Assembly (NCBI GenBank): GCA_003576695.1
Contig: QOZQ01000004.1
Location: 62,001 to 126,000 of the forward strand
Source of the DNA: Taklimakanibacter lacteus
GTDB taxonomy: Bacteria > Pseudomonadota > Alphaproteobacteria > Rhizobiales > Aestuariivirgaceae
Length of the DNA: 64,000 nucleotides
Direction: 5' to 3'
Shown: one piece after another, positions 31,870 to 40,736 of the stretch
Position numbering within the stretch: the stretch's first letter is position 1
How the letters are laid out: each line of letters begins with the position of its first letter
Translations under genes and position numbers: made by a program
Notes under the pieces: generated by a model
Seen by the model: the letters and a program-made list of their open reading frames with translations, nothing else
Database searches by the model: none
What the model was told of the DNA's origin: nothing

Positions 31870-33308
31870 TCGTCGGCGTCGATATCGGCACGCAGAGCCT
31901 GAAGGCTGTGGTGCTGGCGCCGGAGATGAAGATTCTCGGCGAGCATGCGGTGCCTTATGCCCCAAGCTTTCCCCAGCCCGGATGGGCGGAACAGGACCCG
32001 CTCCTGTGGGAGAAGGCGCTCGGGCCCGCCATCGCCGGGGCGCTTGGCAAGGCTGGCGCCGGAGCTGCCGATGTGAGGGCGTTGGCCTTTGCCGGCCAGC
32101 TCGACGGCTGCATCGCCATCGACCGGGAAAGCCGGCCGCTTCATCCCTGTCTCATCTGGATGGACCGGCGCGCCGATATTGCCGGCATCGATGCCGACCT
32201 GGTGCATGAAACCTGCGGCGTGGTGCTCGATGCGACGCATCCCGCGGCCAAGATCCGCTGGCTCAAGACCCATGTGCCGGCCGTGACGCAAGCGGTGAAA
32301 TTCCATGTGCCGGTGTCATACCTGGTGGCGCGCGTCACCGGCGCCCATGTCATCGATCACGCCACGGCCTCGACCAGCATGGTCTATGGGTTGAAGGCGC
32401 AGTCCTATGACGATGCGCTGCTCGAGGCTTTCAACATCAGCCGGGACGAGCTGCCGCAGGCGATGGATGCGGACGCGGTGGCCGGACTTCTCTCGAAAGC
32501 CGGAGGCGCCTTGACCGGGCTCAGCCCCGGCATCCCGGTAGCGGTCGGCACCGGAGATGATTTTTCATCCGCTCTTGGCGCCGGCCTCGTCGATACCAGC
32601 CGTTTCCTCAATGTGCTGGGCACGGCGGAAGTCACCGGCGCGCTCCACGACAAGCCCGTCATCGATCCGGACCGGCTGGTGGAGACCCATGCCTTTCCGG
32701 GCGGGCACTATTATATCGAGAATCCGGGCTGGCTCTCGGGTGGCGCGCTGGTGTGGTTCCGCGACACATTCAGGCTCGAGAGCTTCGAGCATCTGACCGC
32801 GCTCGCCGACCAGGCGCCGCCCGGGGCAGGCGGCGTCATCTTCATCCCGGCCCTGTCGGGCGCCATGGCCCCCGAATGGATCGCCTCGGCGCGCGGCGCC
32901 TTCTATGGCCTCACCCCTTCGCACGGCACGCCACATCTGGCGCGGGCGCTGCTCGAGGGGCTCGCTTTCGCAATGCGCGATGTGTTTGAGCGAACACAGG
33001 CGCTGGGCGTCCGGACGCAGGCCCTGCGGATCGCCGGCGGCGGGGCGCGCAGCGCCTTGTGGACGCAGATCCGGGCCGATCTCGTGGGCCTTCCGGCCGA
33101 AACGCCACTTCACATCGATACCTCGGCCATTGGGGCGGCGCTGCTTGCCGCTAAGGCAGCCGGGCATATTGGCGATATAGCCTCGGCGGCCATTACCCTC
33201 AATCCGCCGGCCAATGTGACCTCACCGCTTGCCGGGCACCGCGAAGCCTATGACAATGCGTATCGGCGCTATCGCCAGGTTTTCTCGTCGTTGAGGCCAT
33301 TGTTCTGA
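31866..33308 (+). CDS. FGGY family carbohydrate kinase (xylulokinase-like)
   Basis: A 480-residue two-domain FGGY kinase. VGVDIGTQSLKAVVL is the N-terminal phosphate-1 motif, LIWMDRRA the sugar-contacting segment, GTGDDFSSALG carries the catalytic aspartate, and RIAGGGARSALW is the C-terminal adenosine motif. Phosphorylates a ketose or polyol with ATP. Overlaps DeoR by 4 bases (ATGA). The sugar is undetermined; xylulose or a tetritol/pentitol are plausible. Confidence 0.9.
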   Translation: MIVGVDIGTQSLKAVVLAPEMKILGEHAVPYAPSFPQPGWAEQDPLLWEKALGPAIAGALGKAGAGAADVRALAFAGQLDGCIAIDRESRPLHPCLIWMDRRADIAGIDADLVHETCGVVLDATHPAAKIRWLKTHVPAVTQAVKFHVPVSYLVARVTGAHVIDHATASTSMVYGLKAQSYDDALLEAFNISRDELPQAMDADAVAGLLSKAGGALTGLSPGIPVAVGTGDDFSSALGAGLVDTSRFLNVLGTAEVTGALHDKPVIDPDRLVETHAFPGGHYYIENPGWLSGGALVWFRDTFRLESFEHLTALADQAPPGAGGVIFIPALSGAMAPEWIASARGAFYGLTPSHGTPHLARALLEGLAFAMRDVFERTQALGVRTQALRIAGGGARSALWTQIRADLVGLPAETPLHIDTSAIGAALLAAKAAGHIGDIASAAITLNPPANVTSPLAGHREAYDNAYRRYRQVFSSLRPLF

Positions 33309-33331
33309 TCCGCATCCTGTTTACGCTTGCA

Positions 33332-34354
33332 TTGGGCGCTGCCGGTGGTGCCCTGTTCGCCGTGATCCATTTCCCGGCTCCGTGGCTTGCCGGCAGCATG
33401 ATCGCTGCAATTCTTGCCGTGCTTGCCGGGCTGAAGCTGTCGGTGCCGACCTATTTGCGGACCGCGGCCTTCATCGTGCTCGGCGTGCAGATCGGCAGCA
33501 GCGTCACGATGGAGACGCTCATGGGCGCTGTGCGCTGGCCGCTCAGCCTCGCCATGCTGGCGGCGACCGTGACCGTGGTGACGGTCGCCTGCTATCTCTT
33601 CTACAGCCGGGTGCGCGGCTGGCCCACGGTCGATGCGTTGTTCTCGAGCCTGCCGGGCGCGCTCGGCCTGGTCGTGGCGCTCGCCGATGATGCGAAGGCC
33701 GACATGCGCCGGGTGATCATCGCGCAAAGCATCAGGTTGTTCTTCCTCGTCGCCGCCTTGCCGATCGTGATCAACAGCCTCTCGGCGTCGCCCGCCGGCA
33801 CCGCTGCCACGCCGACAGGGGTATGGTGGGAGATCGCCCTCGTGCTTGCGGCGGGTGCCGGCGCTGCCCTGCTGCTCGAACGGCTCAAGGTGCCGGCCGG
33901 GCTGTTCATCGGCGCGATCTTCGTCAGCGCCGCCTTCTATGTCGGCGGCATCGCCCATGGCGCGCTGCCGCAACCCTTCCTCATCCTGGCGAATGTGATT
34001 CTGGGGACGGCGCTGGCAAGCCGCTTCCAGGACTTCACCCTGGGCGAGCTGATGCATGCGCTCGGCGACGGCGTCGCCGGCTTCGCCATCGCGCTGGCGC
34101 TTTCCGTCATCGGAGCGGCGCTGGCCAGCTGGCTCGCCGGCTTGCCGTTCACCCTGACGCTGCTCGCTTTCGCGCCCGGCGGTCTCGATGTGATGACCAT
34201 CATCGCGCTGGCGCTGCATCTCGATCCCGCCTATGTCGGCGCCCATCAGCTGGCGCGCTATCTCGCCATGTGCGTCGTCATTCCCCCGCTCACCGCCTGG
34301 CTGATGCGCCGCCGGCCGCTGCCGCCTGAAAAGAGCGATTCCAGCGAGTTTTAG
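33332..34354 (+). CDS. AbrB family membrane protein (AbrB duplication transporter)
   Basis: A hydrophobic protein (340 residues from the TTG at 33332) with about ten helices and two AbrB-duplication repeats (SSLPGALGLVVALADDAKAD; FAPGGLDVMTIIALALHLD). The first helix is also encoded further upstream (LIRILFTLALG from CTG at 33305, overlapping the kinase stop), so the true start may be there. Members have been linked to regulation or transport of small carboxylates; function is unproven. Last gene of the polyol operon. Confidence 0.8.
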   Translation: MGAAGGALFAVIHFPAPWLAGSMIAAILAVLAGLKLSVPTYLRTAAFIVLGVQIGSSVTMETLMGAVRWPLSLAMLAATVTVVTVACYLFYSRVRGWPTVDALFSSLPGALGLVVALADDAKADMRRVIIAQSIRLFFLVAALPIVINSLSASPAGTAATPTGVWWEIALVLAAGAGAALLLERLKVPAGLFIGAIFVSAAFYVGGIAHGALPQPFLILANVILGTALASRFQDFTLGELMHALGDGVAGFAIALALSVIGAALASWLAGLPFTLTLLAFAPGGLDVMTIIALALHLDPAYVGAHQLARYLAMCVVIPPLTAWLMRRRPLPPEKSDSSEF

Positions 34355-34426
34355 CGGTCCGATGCTTGGCCACCGTTCCGCCGCAATGCGGTGGTGGAAG
34401 GCACGCGTTTCCATCGGAGCCCATCA

Positions 34427-35140
34427 ATGTCCACGGCACGACCCATGCGCGATCTCCTGGTCCAGGTCGCGGCGACCGTCATGATCCCGCTGACGGTGGC
34501 CGGAACCGGCCTCTACTATACGAGCTGGCAGCAGAATGTGAGCGATCTGAAGACCATGATCGATCTGGTCAGCGACGAGAACAGCGAGAAGCGCAAATTC
34601 GGCATCGCCATGCTCGAATATCTGCTCAAGAACAACAAGGTGCCGGTCGAGTTCGTCGCCGCCCAGCTTGAATATGCCAATTCGTCCTCCGACAAGCAGA
34701 TGCTGCCGATGATGGAGAACGCGTTGATGAAGGCGGCGGATGAGAATGCCTCTGTCGCCGAGACGTTCCGCAAAGCGCTCGAGCGCCTGCCAAGCCGGCT
34801 CTTCGTCCATGCGATGACCGATCAGCAGCGCGCCTGCATTGCCACCATGCTGCTGTCGCTGAAAGACGGCGATCGCGCCCAGCTCTCGGTACCGCTCATC
34901 GCCCAGGTGAACTGGGACGGCAAGCAGCATGAATTGCGCGTGCTCAAGGACAGCGACATGGAGCGCGGGCAGGCGATCGCCAATATATTCGGCAGCCTCG
35001 GCCTCGAACTCAAGGTCATCAACCTGACGACCATCTGGGAAGGCGCAAAGAAGGTCCGGCCGAACACATTCGAATTGTGGTTCGGCAATGCCCCGCTGCC
35101 GACGGTCTGCGGCGGCACTGCCGTGCCGAAAACTCATTAG
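34427..35140 (+). CDS. Hypothetical membrane-anchored protein
   Basis: A 237-residue protein not assigned to a family. It has one N-terminal membrane segment (around VAATVMIPLTVAGTGLYY), then a helical region rich in charged residues (about 35-125) and a mixed C-terminal domain with two close hydrophobic strands (LELKVINLTTIW; FELWFGNAP). GGAG eight bases upstream supports the ATG at 34427. It ends 4 bases into the convergent YbaK gene. The layout (anchor plus cytoplasmic or periplasmic repeat-like helices) gives no function. Confidence 0.7.
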   Translation: MSTARPMRDLLVQVAATVMIPLTVAGTGLYYTSWQQNVSDLKTMIDLVSDENSEKRKFGIAMLEYLLKNNKVPVEFVAAQLEYANSSSDKQMLPMMENALMKAADENASVAETFRKALERLPSRLFVHAMTDQQRACIATMLLSLKDGDRAQLSVPLIAQVNWDGKQHELRVLKDSDMERGQAIANIFGSLGLELKVINLTTIWEGAKKVRPNTFELWFGNAPLPTVCGGTAVPKTH

Positions 35141-35622
35141 ACGCTGATCTGTATCGCGCCTGTCTTCGCCTGCAGATCCCGTGACGCAAGCTGCATCACG
35201 CAGTTCGGTGTTCCCGCCGCGGCCCACACATCGGCATAATCGAGAAGATCGGCGTCCATGAAAGTCTTGAGCGGCTGATCATGGCCGAAGGGCGGTATGC
35301 CGCCGATCGCGAAGCCGGTGGCGGCGCGCACGTAAGCCGCGTCCGGTCGCAGCAGGGCTTCGCCGATCGCCTGGGCGGCTTTCTGCTCGTCGACCCTATT
35401 CTTGCCGGAAACCAGAAGCAGATAGGGCATGCCGGAACTGGCCCCCCGGAAGACAAGCGACTTGACGATCTGGCCCACTTCGCAGCGGCAGGCCGCGGCG
35501 GCTTCCTCGGCGGTACGTGTGCTCGACGCCATGGTGACGATATGGGGCGAAAGACCCAGCTTGCGCGCCGCTGCGGCGACACGCCCGGCACTCGAAGGCA
35601 GTGGATTGTCCAAATCGGTCAT
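35137..35622 (-). CDS. YbaK/EbsC family aminoacyl-tRNA deacylase
   Basis: A 161-residue YbaK/prolyl-tRNA-editing-domain protein. CEVGQIVKSLVFRG holds the conserved lysine of the active site, and GFAIGGIPPFGHDQP is the GXXXP loop signature. Such proteins hydrolyse mischarged Cys-tRNA(Pro) or related tRNAs. The ATG at 35622 is used; the longer form extends into the upstream control region. Confidence 0.88.
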   Translation of the reverse strand: MTDLDNPLPSSAGRVAAAARKLGLSPHIVTMASSTRTAEEAAAACRCEVGQIVKSLVFRGASSGMPYLLLVSGKNRVDEQKAAQAIGEALLRPDAAYVRAATGFAIGGIPPFGHDQPLKTFMDADLLDYADVWAAAGTPNCVMQLASRDLQAKTGAIQISV

Positions 35623-35728
35623 GGCGTGGCTGGTGCGGGAGTTGCAAGATGAGGGAAAAGCCGGAGTATTAGAGTCTAATTCCGGCCTATTTTGGCACAG
35701 ATTGTTCATTTTTCAGGAGTCTTTTTGA

Positions 35729-36271
35729 GTGGTTTCCCCTCTGTCGACGAGATTGCCGGGAGATCAGGGCTTCAGCGGGGCGCTGCGCCAAGCGCGCCTG
35801 GCCGAGGCGGCGCATTTCGAGGCCGTTCTCGACATCAGGGACGCGCAGACGCTCAGACTCCAGGTGCTCAAGGACGAGCTCGCGCCTGATCTGCTGGCCA
35901 ATGTGGACGCGGCGGCATTTGTCGATCTGGCGCTGGTGCCGGGTGACCCGCCGCGGCTGTGGATCGATCTCATCACCTCCGTCGTCATGGCGCCCGATCC
36001 GCGCACCTACCGGCTGGTTCAGGATGGACCGGCAGGGCGCCAGACGTTGCTCGAAACGCCCAACAGGGCCGAGATGATCGGCACCATCAAGCAGCATATC
36101 GCGCATCGCCTCATCAGCCGCGAGCGTGAGAAGACCGCTGCTGCCCCGCCCAAGCCCGTCGTCATGGGCTATTCCACCGGCGCCTTGATCCTTGCCTGGC
36201 TGTCGGGCTTTTCGATCGGCGCGCTCGCGCTCTTCGTTGCCGGCATCCTGATCAGCAGGCTCACGGGCTGA
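35729..36271 (+). CDS. Hypothetical protein with C-terminal membrane anchor
   Basis: A 180-residue protein starting with GTG right after an in-frame TGA; AGGAG lies ten bases upstream. Residues 1-125 look like a soluble alpha/beta domain (RLWIDLITSVVMAPDPRTYR, a beta-rich centre), and the C-terminus (about 148-178) is one or two membrane helices (GALILAWLSGFSIGALALFV). I do not recognise the family. It directly precedes the sphingolipid operon with a 159-base gap. Confidence 0.65.
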   Translation: MVSPLSTRLPGDQGFSGALRQARLAEAAHFEAVLDIRDAQTLRLQVLKDELAPDLLANVDAAAFVDLALVPGDPPRLWIDLITSVVMAPDPRTYRLVQDGPAGRQTLLETPNRAEMIGTIKQHIAHRLISREREKTAAAPPKPVVMGYSTGALILAWLSGFSIGALALFVAGILISRLTG

Positions 36272-36430
36272 TCCCTTTACAAATCGGGGGCGTTTGCCCC
36301 GTTATATTCTGAAATACCTTTTGATTTTAAGCTTGCGGGTTGCGCTGTTAGCTAAGGACTCGGAAATACAGCGAGTCCGGGCGGGTGCGGGCGCGCATTA
36401 CAAAAGCTTATATAAAACAAGAGGTTAGTT
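36272..36430. promoter_or_regulatory. Intergenic region upstream of the sphingolipid operon
   Basis: Holds a short GC hairpin (GGGGC-GTTT-GCCCC, 36287-36300) that may end the upstream transcript, a second hairpin GACTC/GAGTC, and an AT-rich stretch with TATAAAA (about 36411-36417) just before the operon's AAGAGG ribosome site. The promoter is inferred. Confidence 0.35.
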
Positions 36431-38272
36431 TTGCACGGCACGGTGGCAAAGGGGAACATCAGACAGGATGACGGAGAATTCGTCCTGAGGCCTACCCCGC
36501 ATCAGAATCCGGTGCTGGCGAAAGTGCTTGGTGGCTTTGCCACTTTGACCGCCGGTCTTGACTACGCGGCCCGCGGTGTGACCGGGTTCAATTTCTATTC
36601 CTCGCGCGGCCAGCTCGAGCATGTCCTGCCCTATCGGGAGCTCAGGACGCGCGCGATCGCGACGGCGCGCAAGCTGCTGACGACCGGCCTCAAGCGCGGC
36701 GAGCGCGTCGCCATCGTGGCCGAGACCAGCCCGGATTTCATGGCCGTCTTCTTCGGCTGCCAATATGCCGGCCTGGTGCCGTGCCCGATGCCCTATTCGA
36801 TGTATATCGGTGGCAAGGACGCCTATGTGTCGCGCATCGCCGGAATGCTGAAGACGGCGCGCGCCCGCGCGGTCATCCTGTCGAGCGACCTCGCCTCGCA
36901 TATCGGTGAAGCGGCCAGGATCGCCGAGACGACCATCGTCAAGACATTCGGCGAGCTGCAGGCGCAGCCCGAAAGCATCGAGAAGCTCAGGCCCTTCGAC
37001 GTCGACGATGTCGCCTATATCCAGTATTCCTCCGGCTCGACCTCGAGCCCGAAGGGCGTGCTGATCACCCAGAAGGCCATCGTCGCCAATACGCGGGGTA
37101 TTCTGCGCGACGGCCTCAAGATCACCAATGACGATCGCGCCTTTTCGTGGCTGCCGCTCTATCACGACATGGGGCTCGTCGGCTTCTGCCTGTCGCCGAT
37201 GATGGGTCAGGTGACAGTCGACTACCTGTCGACGACGTCCTTCGCCCGCCGCCCGGCGCTGTGGCTCAAGCTGATGTCGGAGAACCGCAATACCATCGCC
37301 TATTCGCCGTCCTTCGGCTTCGACCTCGCGGCGCGGCGCATCAATGGCGAGGCGGCGACGCTCGACCTGACGGCCTGGCGGGTTGCCGGCATCGGCGGCG
37401 ACATGGTGCGTGCCGACGTGCTCAACCTGTTCAGCGAGAAGATGTCGGTCGCGCGCTTCGATTCGAAGGCCTTCACGCCGAGCTACGGCATGGCCGAATC
37501 GACGCTGGCGATCACCTTCGCCGACCTCAGCAAGCCGGTTAAGATCGACGTCGTTGATCGCCTCCACTACAAGCTGGCCCAGAAAGCGGTGCCGGCCAGC
37601 GAAGAGCTCAGGCAATCGCCGGAAAAAGTGCGCAGCTTCGTCGTGTGCGGCAGGCCGATCGCCGGCCACGAGATCGTCGTGCGCGACGACAATGGCAAGG
37701 ATCTCGGCGAACGCGACATCGGCCATATCCTGTTCAAGGGCCCGAGCCTCATGGCGGGCTATTTCGAGAATGTCGAGGCGACCCAGGCGATCATGACCGC
37801 CGATGGTTATATGGATACCGGCGACATGGGCTATTGGCTCGACGGCGAGATCGTCATCACCGGCCGCGCAAAGGATCTCATTTTGCACAACGGCCGCAAC
37901 ATCTGGCCGCAGGATATCGAATGGGCGGCGGAGCGGATCGAGCCGTTGCGCAGCGGCGATGCCGCGGCCTTCGCGGTCGAGGGCCCGGATGGCGATGATG
38001 ATGTCGTCGTGCTGATCCAGTGCCGCGTCATGGAAGGCGCCGAAATGGAAGAGCTTCGGCGCAAAGTCGCCGCAGTCGTCCATCAGACAGCCGGTGTCGA
38101 ATGCGAAGTCGTGCTGGTGGCGCCCAAGAGCCTGCCCTTCACCTCGTCCGGCAAGCTTTCCCGGGCGGGCGCCAAGGATGGCTATCTGACGGGCGAGATC
38201 GCCGAGATTTCGCCGGTTGCGCGCGTGCCGCATCGTCCTTCGGGTGAAGCGCGGCTTCACGCGGCCGAGTAA
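36431..38272 (+). CDS. Acyl-AMP ligase/acyl-ACP synthetase for sphingolipid synthesis
   Basis: A 613-residue adenylating enzyme of the fatty-acyl-AMP ligase (FAAL) type. IQYSSGSTSSPKGVL is the P-loop, LPLYHDMGLVGF the FAAL-typical core, SYGMAEST and DTGDMGYWLDGEIVITGR follow, and the late lysine is in SSGKLSR. It starts with TTG after AAGAGG. Upstream of CerR, ACP and Spt, it corresponds to the Caulobacter acyl-ACP synthetase of ceramide synthesis, which loads a fatty acid on the dedicated ACP to supply Spt. Role is inferred from the conserved operon. Confidence 0.9.
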   Translation: MHGTVAKGNIRQDDGEFVLRPTPHQNPVLAKVLGGFATLTAGLDYAARGVTGFNFYSSRGQLEHVLPYRELRTRAIATARKLLTTGLKRGERVAIVAETSPDFMAVFFGCQYAGLVPCPMPYSMYIGGKDAYVSRIAGMLKTARARAVILSSDLASHIGEAARIAETTIVKTFGELQAQPESIEKLRPFDVDDVAYIQYSSGSTSSPKGVLITQKAIVANTRGILRDGLKITNDDRAFSWLPLYHDMGLVGFCLSPMMGQVTVDYLSTTSFARRPALWLKLMSENRNTIAYSPSFGFDLAARRINGEAATLDLTAWRVAGIGGDMVRADVLNLFSEKMSVARFDSKAFTPSYGMAESTLAITFADLSKPVKIDVVDRLHYKLAQKAVPASEELRQSPEKVRSFVVCGRPIAGHEIVVRDDNGKDLGERDIGHILFKGPSLMAGYFENVEATQAIMTADGYMDTGDMGYWLDGEIVITGRAKDLILHNGRNIWPQDIEWAAERIEPLRSGDAAAFAVEGPDGDDDVVVLIQCRVMEGAEMEELRRKVAAVVHQTAGVECEVVLVAPKSLPFTSSGKLSRAGAKDGYLTGEIAEISPVARVPHRPSGEARLHAAE

Positions 38273-38292
38273 GCCTTGAAGCGGCCCGGCCC

Positions 38293-39273
38293 ATGAAGGG
38301 GCCAATAGCAGTCACCGGCAGCACCGGCTTCGTCGGCCGGCATATCGTCAAGGCGCTCGATGAAGCGGGCTTTGCGCTGCGTCTCCTGGTGCGCGCCGGA
38401 CCCCGCGATTGCGGTTTCGGCTCGGCCGAGACCATCATTGGCGGACTTGATGACGAGGCGGCCCTCAAGCAGCTGGTCGAAGGCGCTTCGGCGGTCATCC
38501 ATCTCGCCGGCGCCATTGCCGCGCCCGACCGTGCCACCTTCTTCGCCGTCAATGCGCAAGGCAGCGAGAATGTCGCGAAGGCGGCGCTGACGGCGGGGGT
38601 GGAGCGCTTCATCCATGTGTCGAGTCTCGCGGCGCGCGAGCCGCAGCTTTCCGATTATGGCGCCAGCAAGCGGGCGGCCGAGGATGCGCTCGCCGCGCTC
38701 GGCCCCAAGGGACTCATCACGGTGCGGCCGCCTGTCATCTATGGGCCGGGCGACCGCGCCACGCTGCCGCTGCTGGGCCAGCTCACTCGGCGGATGGCCG
38801 TCATTCCGGGCTCGCGCCGGGCGCGCTTCTCGCTTCTCTATGTCGAGGATCTCGCCAAATTCATCCTGGCGCGGCTCGCCGATGACGCGCAAGGAGTGTG
38901 CGAGATCGATGACGGCCGGCCGCGCGGCTATGGCTGGCCCGATCTTCTCGACCTCGCCGCGACGGTCGAGGGGCGCAGGGCGCGACCGGTCTTTCTGCCG
39001 CAATGGCTGCTCGAAGGCCTGGCCTGGCCAGCATCGCTGCTGGGATCGGCATTGAATCTGCGCGTACCGCTGACGCCGGGAAAGGTGCGCGAGCTCTATC
39101 ATCCTGACTGGGTCGTCTCCGGCAGGGCCCCGAGCCATCCCCATTGCCTTCCATTCGCCGAAGGTTTTCGCCTCACGATCGCCTGGTATCGCGAGCAAGG
39201 GTGGTTGCCCGCCAGGGACGGTGCCGATACAAGGCGGCAGTCTACCAAGCTTTATGGAGAAAACAGCAAATGA
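38293..39273 (+). CDS. cerR: NAD(P)-dependent ketosphinganine reductase (CerR)
   Basis: A 326-residue extended SDR/epimerase-fold protein with TGSTGFVG at residue 8, an IHLAGAI segment, VSSLAA and the YGASK catalytic Y-x-x-x-K near residue 120. In Caulobacter an epimerase-fold protein in the same operon position (CerR) reduces the 3-keto group during ceramide synthesis. Position between acyl-ACP synthetase and ACP/Spt supports the same role. Its stop overlaps the ACP start (ATGA). Confidence 0.85.
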   Translation: MKGPIAVTGSTGFVGRHIVKALDEAGFALRLLVRAGPRDCGFGSAETIIGGLDDEAALKQLVEGASAVIHLAGAIAAPDRATFFAVNAQGSENVAKAALTAGVERFIHVSSLAAREPQLSDYGASKRAAEDALAALGPKGLITVRPPVIYGPGDRATLPLLGQLTRRMAVIPGSRRARFSLLYVEDLAKFILARLADDAQGVCEIDDGRPRGYGWPDLLDLAATVEGRRARPVFLPQWLLEGLAWPASLLGSALNLRVPLTPGKVRELYHPDWVVSGRAPSHPHCLPFAEGFRLTIAWYREQGWLPARDGADTRRQSTKLYGENSK

Positions 39274-39518
39274 GCGCCGGCGAAGACACATTCACTGTCC
39301 TGTGTCAGCTGCTTGAGCCGTTCAACACGGCCAAGATCGCCCTCAAGCCGGGGACCGACATCTCGGCCGACCTCAATATTGATTCCGTTTCGGTGATGGA
39401 TTTCGTCATGGAAGTGGAGGATCATTTCAACATCGATATCCCGCTCAATGTCCTTTCCGAAACACGCTCCATCGCCGACCTCGTTAAAGTCGTCGATGGC
39501 CGGTTGGTAAAGGGATGA
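39270..39518 (+). CDS. Acyl carrier protein dedicated to sphingolipid synthesis
   Basis: An 82-residue ACP; the phosphopantetheine serine is S39 in LNIDSVSVMDFVMEVED, with the acidic helix II typical of carrier proteins. Overlaps cerR by 4 bases and precedes spt by 4. It should present the acyl chain to Spt instead of acyl-CoA, as in Caulobacter. Confidence 0.92.
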   Translation: MSAGEDTFTVLCQLLEPFNTAKIALKPGTDISADLNIDSVSVMDFVMEVEDHFNIDIPLNVLSETRSIADLVKVVDGRLVKG

Positions 39519-39522
39519 CGCC

Positions 39523-40728
39523 ATGACCGATCTCTTCGACAAGCACCGCCACACCGCCGAACGCCATGAGCGGATGTTGTCGCTCGGCGCCAATGCCGTC
39601 GGCCTTACCAATGACCGCATCCTGTCGCCGACGCGCGCCATCATCGATGGCCGCGAGACGGTGCTGGCCGGCACCAACAACTATATGGGCATCACTTTCG
39701 AGGCCGATTGCATCGCCGCCGGGCAGGAGGCGCTCGCCCTCTATGGCACGGGCACGACGGGATCGCGCATCGCCAACGGCTCCTATGCCATGCATCGCGA
39801 GCTCGAGCGCGAGCTGGCGGGCTTCCTCAACCGCCGGCATTGCATCATGTTCACCACCGGTTATCAGGCCAATCTCGGCATGCTGGCGGGACTGGCAGGA
39901 CCCAAGGACACGATCTATCTCGACGCCGACTCGCATTCCTCGATCTATGACGGCTGCACGCTGTCCGGCGCCAAGCTGGTACGCTTCCGTCACAATGACG
40001 CAAGCGATCTCGACAAGCGGCTGACGCGCTCGGAGGACGAGGGCGGCGGCAGGCTTGTCGTCGTGGAGGGCATCTATTCGATGCTGGGCGACCGCGCACC
40101 GCTCGCCGATTTCGTCGCGGTCAAGAAGAAGCACGGCTTCCAGCTTCTGGTCGATGAGGCGCATTCCTTCGGCGTCCTCGGCAAGAACGGCCGCGGCCTC
40201 GCGGACGAAGCCGGGCTCGAGGATGATGTCGATTTCGTCGTCGGCACCTTTTCAAAGAGCATCGGCGCCATTGGCGGTTTTGGCGCCGGCAATCACCCCC
40301 TCTTCAACATGCTGCGCTACGCCTCGCGGCCCTATATGTTCACCGCCTCGCCGTCGCCCGCGACCGTCGCGACATCGCTGGCGGCGGTCCGCAAGCTCAA
40401 GGCCGAGCCTGAGCGACGCGAAAAGCTCGCGGTCAATTCCGCCCGGCTGTTCAACGGGTTCAAGGCGCTGGGCCTGGCGCTCGGCTGCGACGCCGTCAGC
40501 CCGATCGTGGCCGTGAACTGCCCGGATGAAGTGTCCACCATCGCCATGTGGAACGCGCTGCTGAAGGCCGGGGTCTATGTCAATATCGCGCTGCCGCCCG
40601 GCACGCCCGGCAAGCAATGCCTGCTGCGCTGCTCAGTGTCGGCGGCGCATTCATTCGAGGACATCGACCGCATCATCACGCTGTTTGGCGAGGTCGTCGC
40701 CCAGGGCCATTACAAGAAGGCCGGGTAG
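39523..40728 (+). CDS. spt: Serine palmitoyltransferase (alpha-oxoamine synthase)
   Basis: A 401-residue class II PLP alpha-oxoamine synthase, the family of serine palmitoyltransferase, KBL and AONS. GTGTTGSRIANGSY, VDEAHSFGVLG and the PLP lysine K245 in GTFSKSIGAIGG are visible. It condenses serine with an acyl thioester to give 3-ketosphinganine. The operon with ACP, CerR and acyl-ACP synthetase is the diagnostic bacterial sphingolipid set, which argues against KBL or AONS. Confidence 0.9.
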   Translation: MTDLFDKHRHTAERHERMLSLGANAVGLTNDRILSPTRAIIDGRETVLAGTNNYMGITFEADCIAAGQEALALYGTGTTGSRIANGSYAMHRELERELAGFLNRRHCIMFTTGYQANLGMLAGLAGPKDTIYLDADSHSSIYDGCTLSGAKLVRFRHNDASDLDKRLTRSEDEGGGRLVVVEGIYSMLGDRAPLADFVAVKKKHGFQLLVDEAHSFGVLGKNGRGLADEAGLEDDVDFVVGTFSKSIGAIGGFGAGNHPLFNMLRYASRPYMFTASPSPATVATSLAAVRKLKAEPERREKLAVNSARLFNGFKALGLALGCDAVSPIVAVNCPDEVSTIAMWNALLKAGVYVNIALPPGTPGKQCLLRCSVSAAHSFEDIDRIITLFGEVVAQGHYKKAG

Positions 40729-40736
40729 GCTTCAGC

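Noticed and set aside
36425-38305. Antisense frame of 626 codons opposite the acyl-ACP synthetase
   Set aside because: Same GC artefact; low-complexity His/Arg/Asp-rich product and no ribosome site.
39523-40728. Spt as 2-amino-3-ketobutyrate CoA ligase or AONS
   Set aside because: The adjacent ACP, CerR, acyl-ACP synthetase and nearby bCerS fit sphingolipid synthesis; no tdh or bio genes are near.
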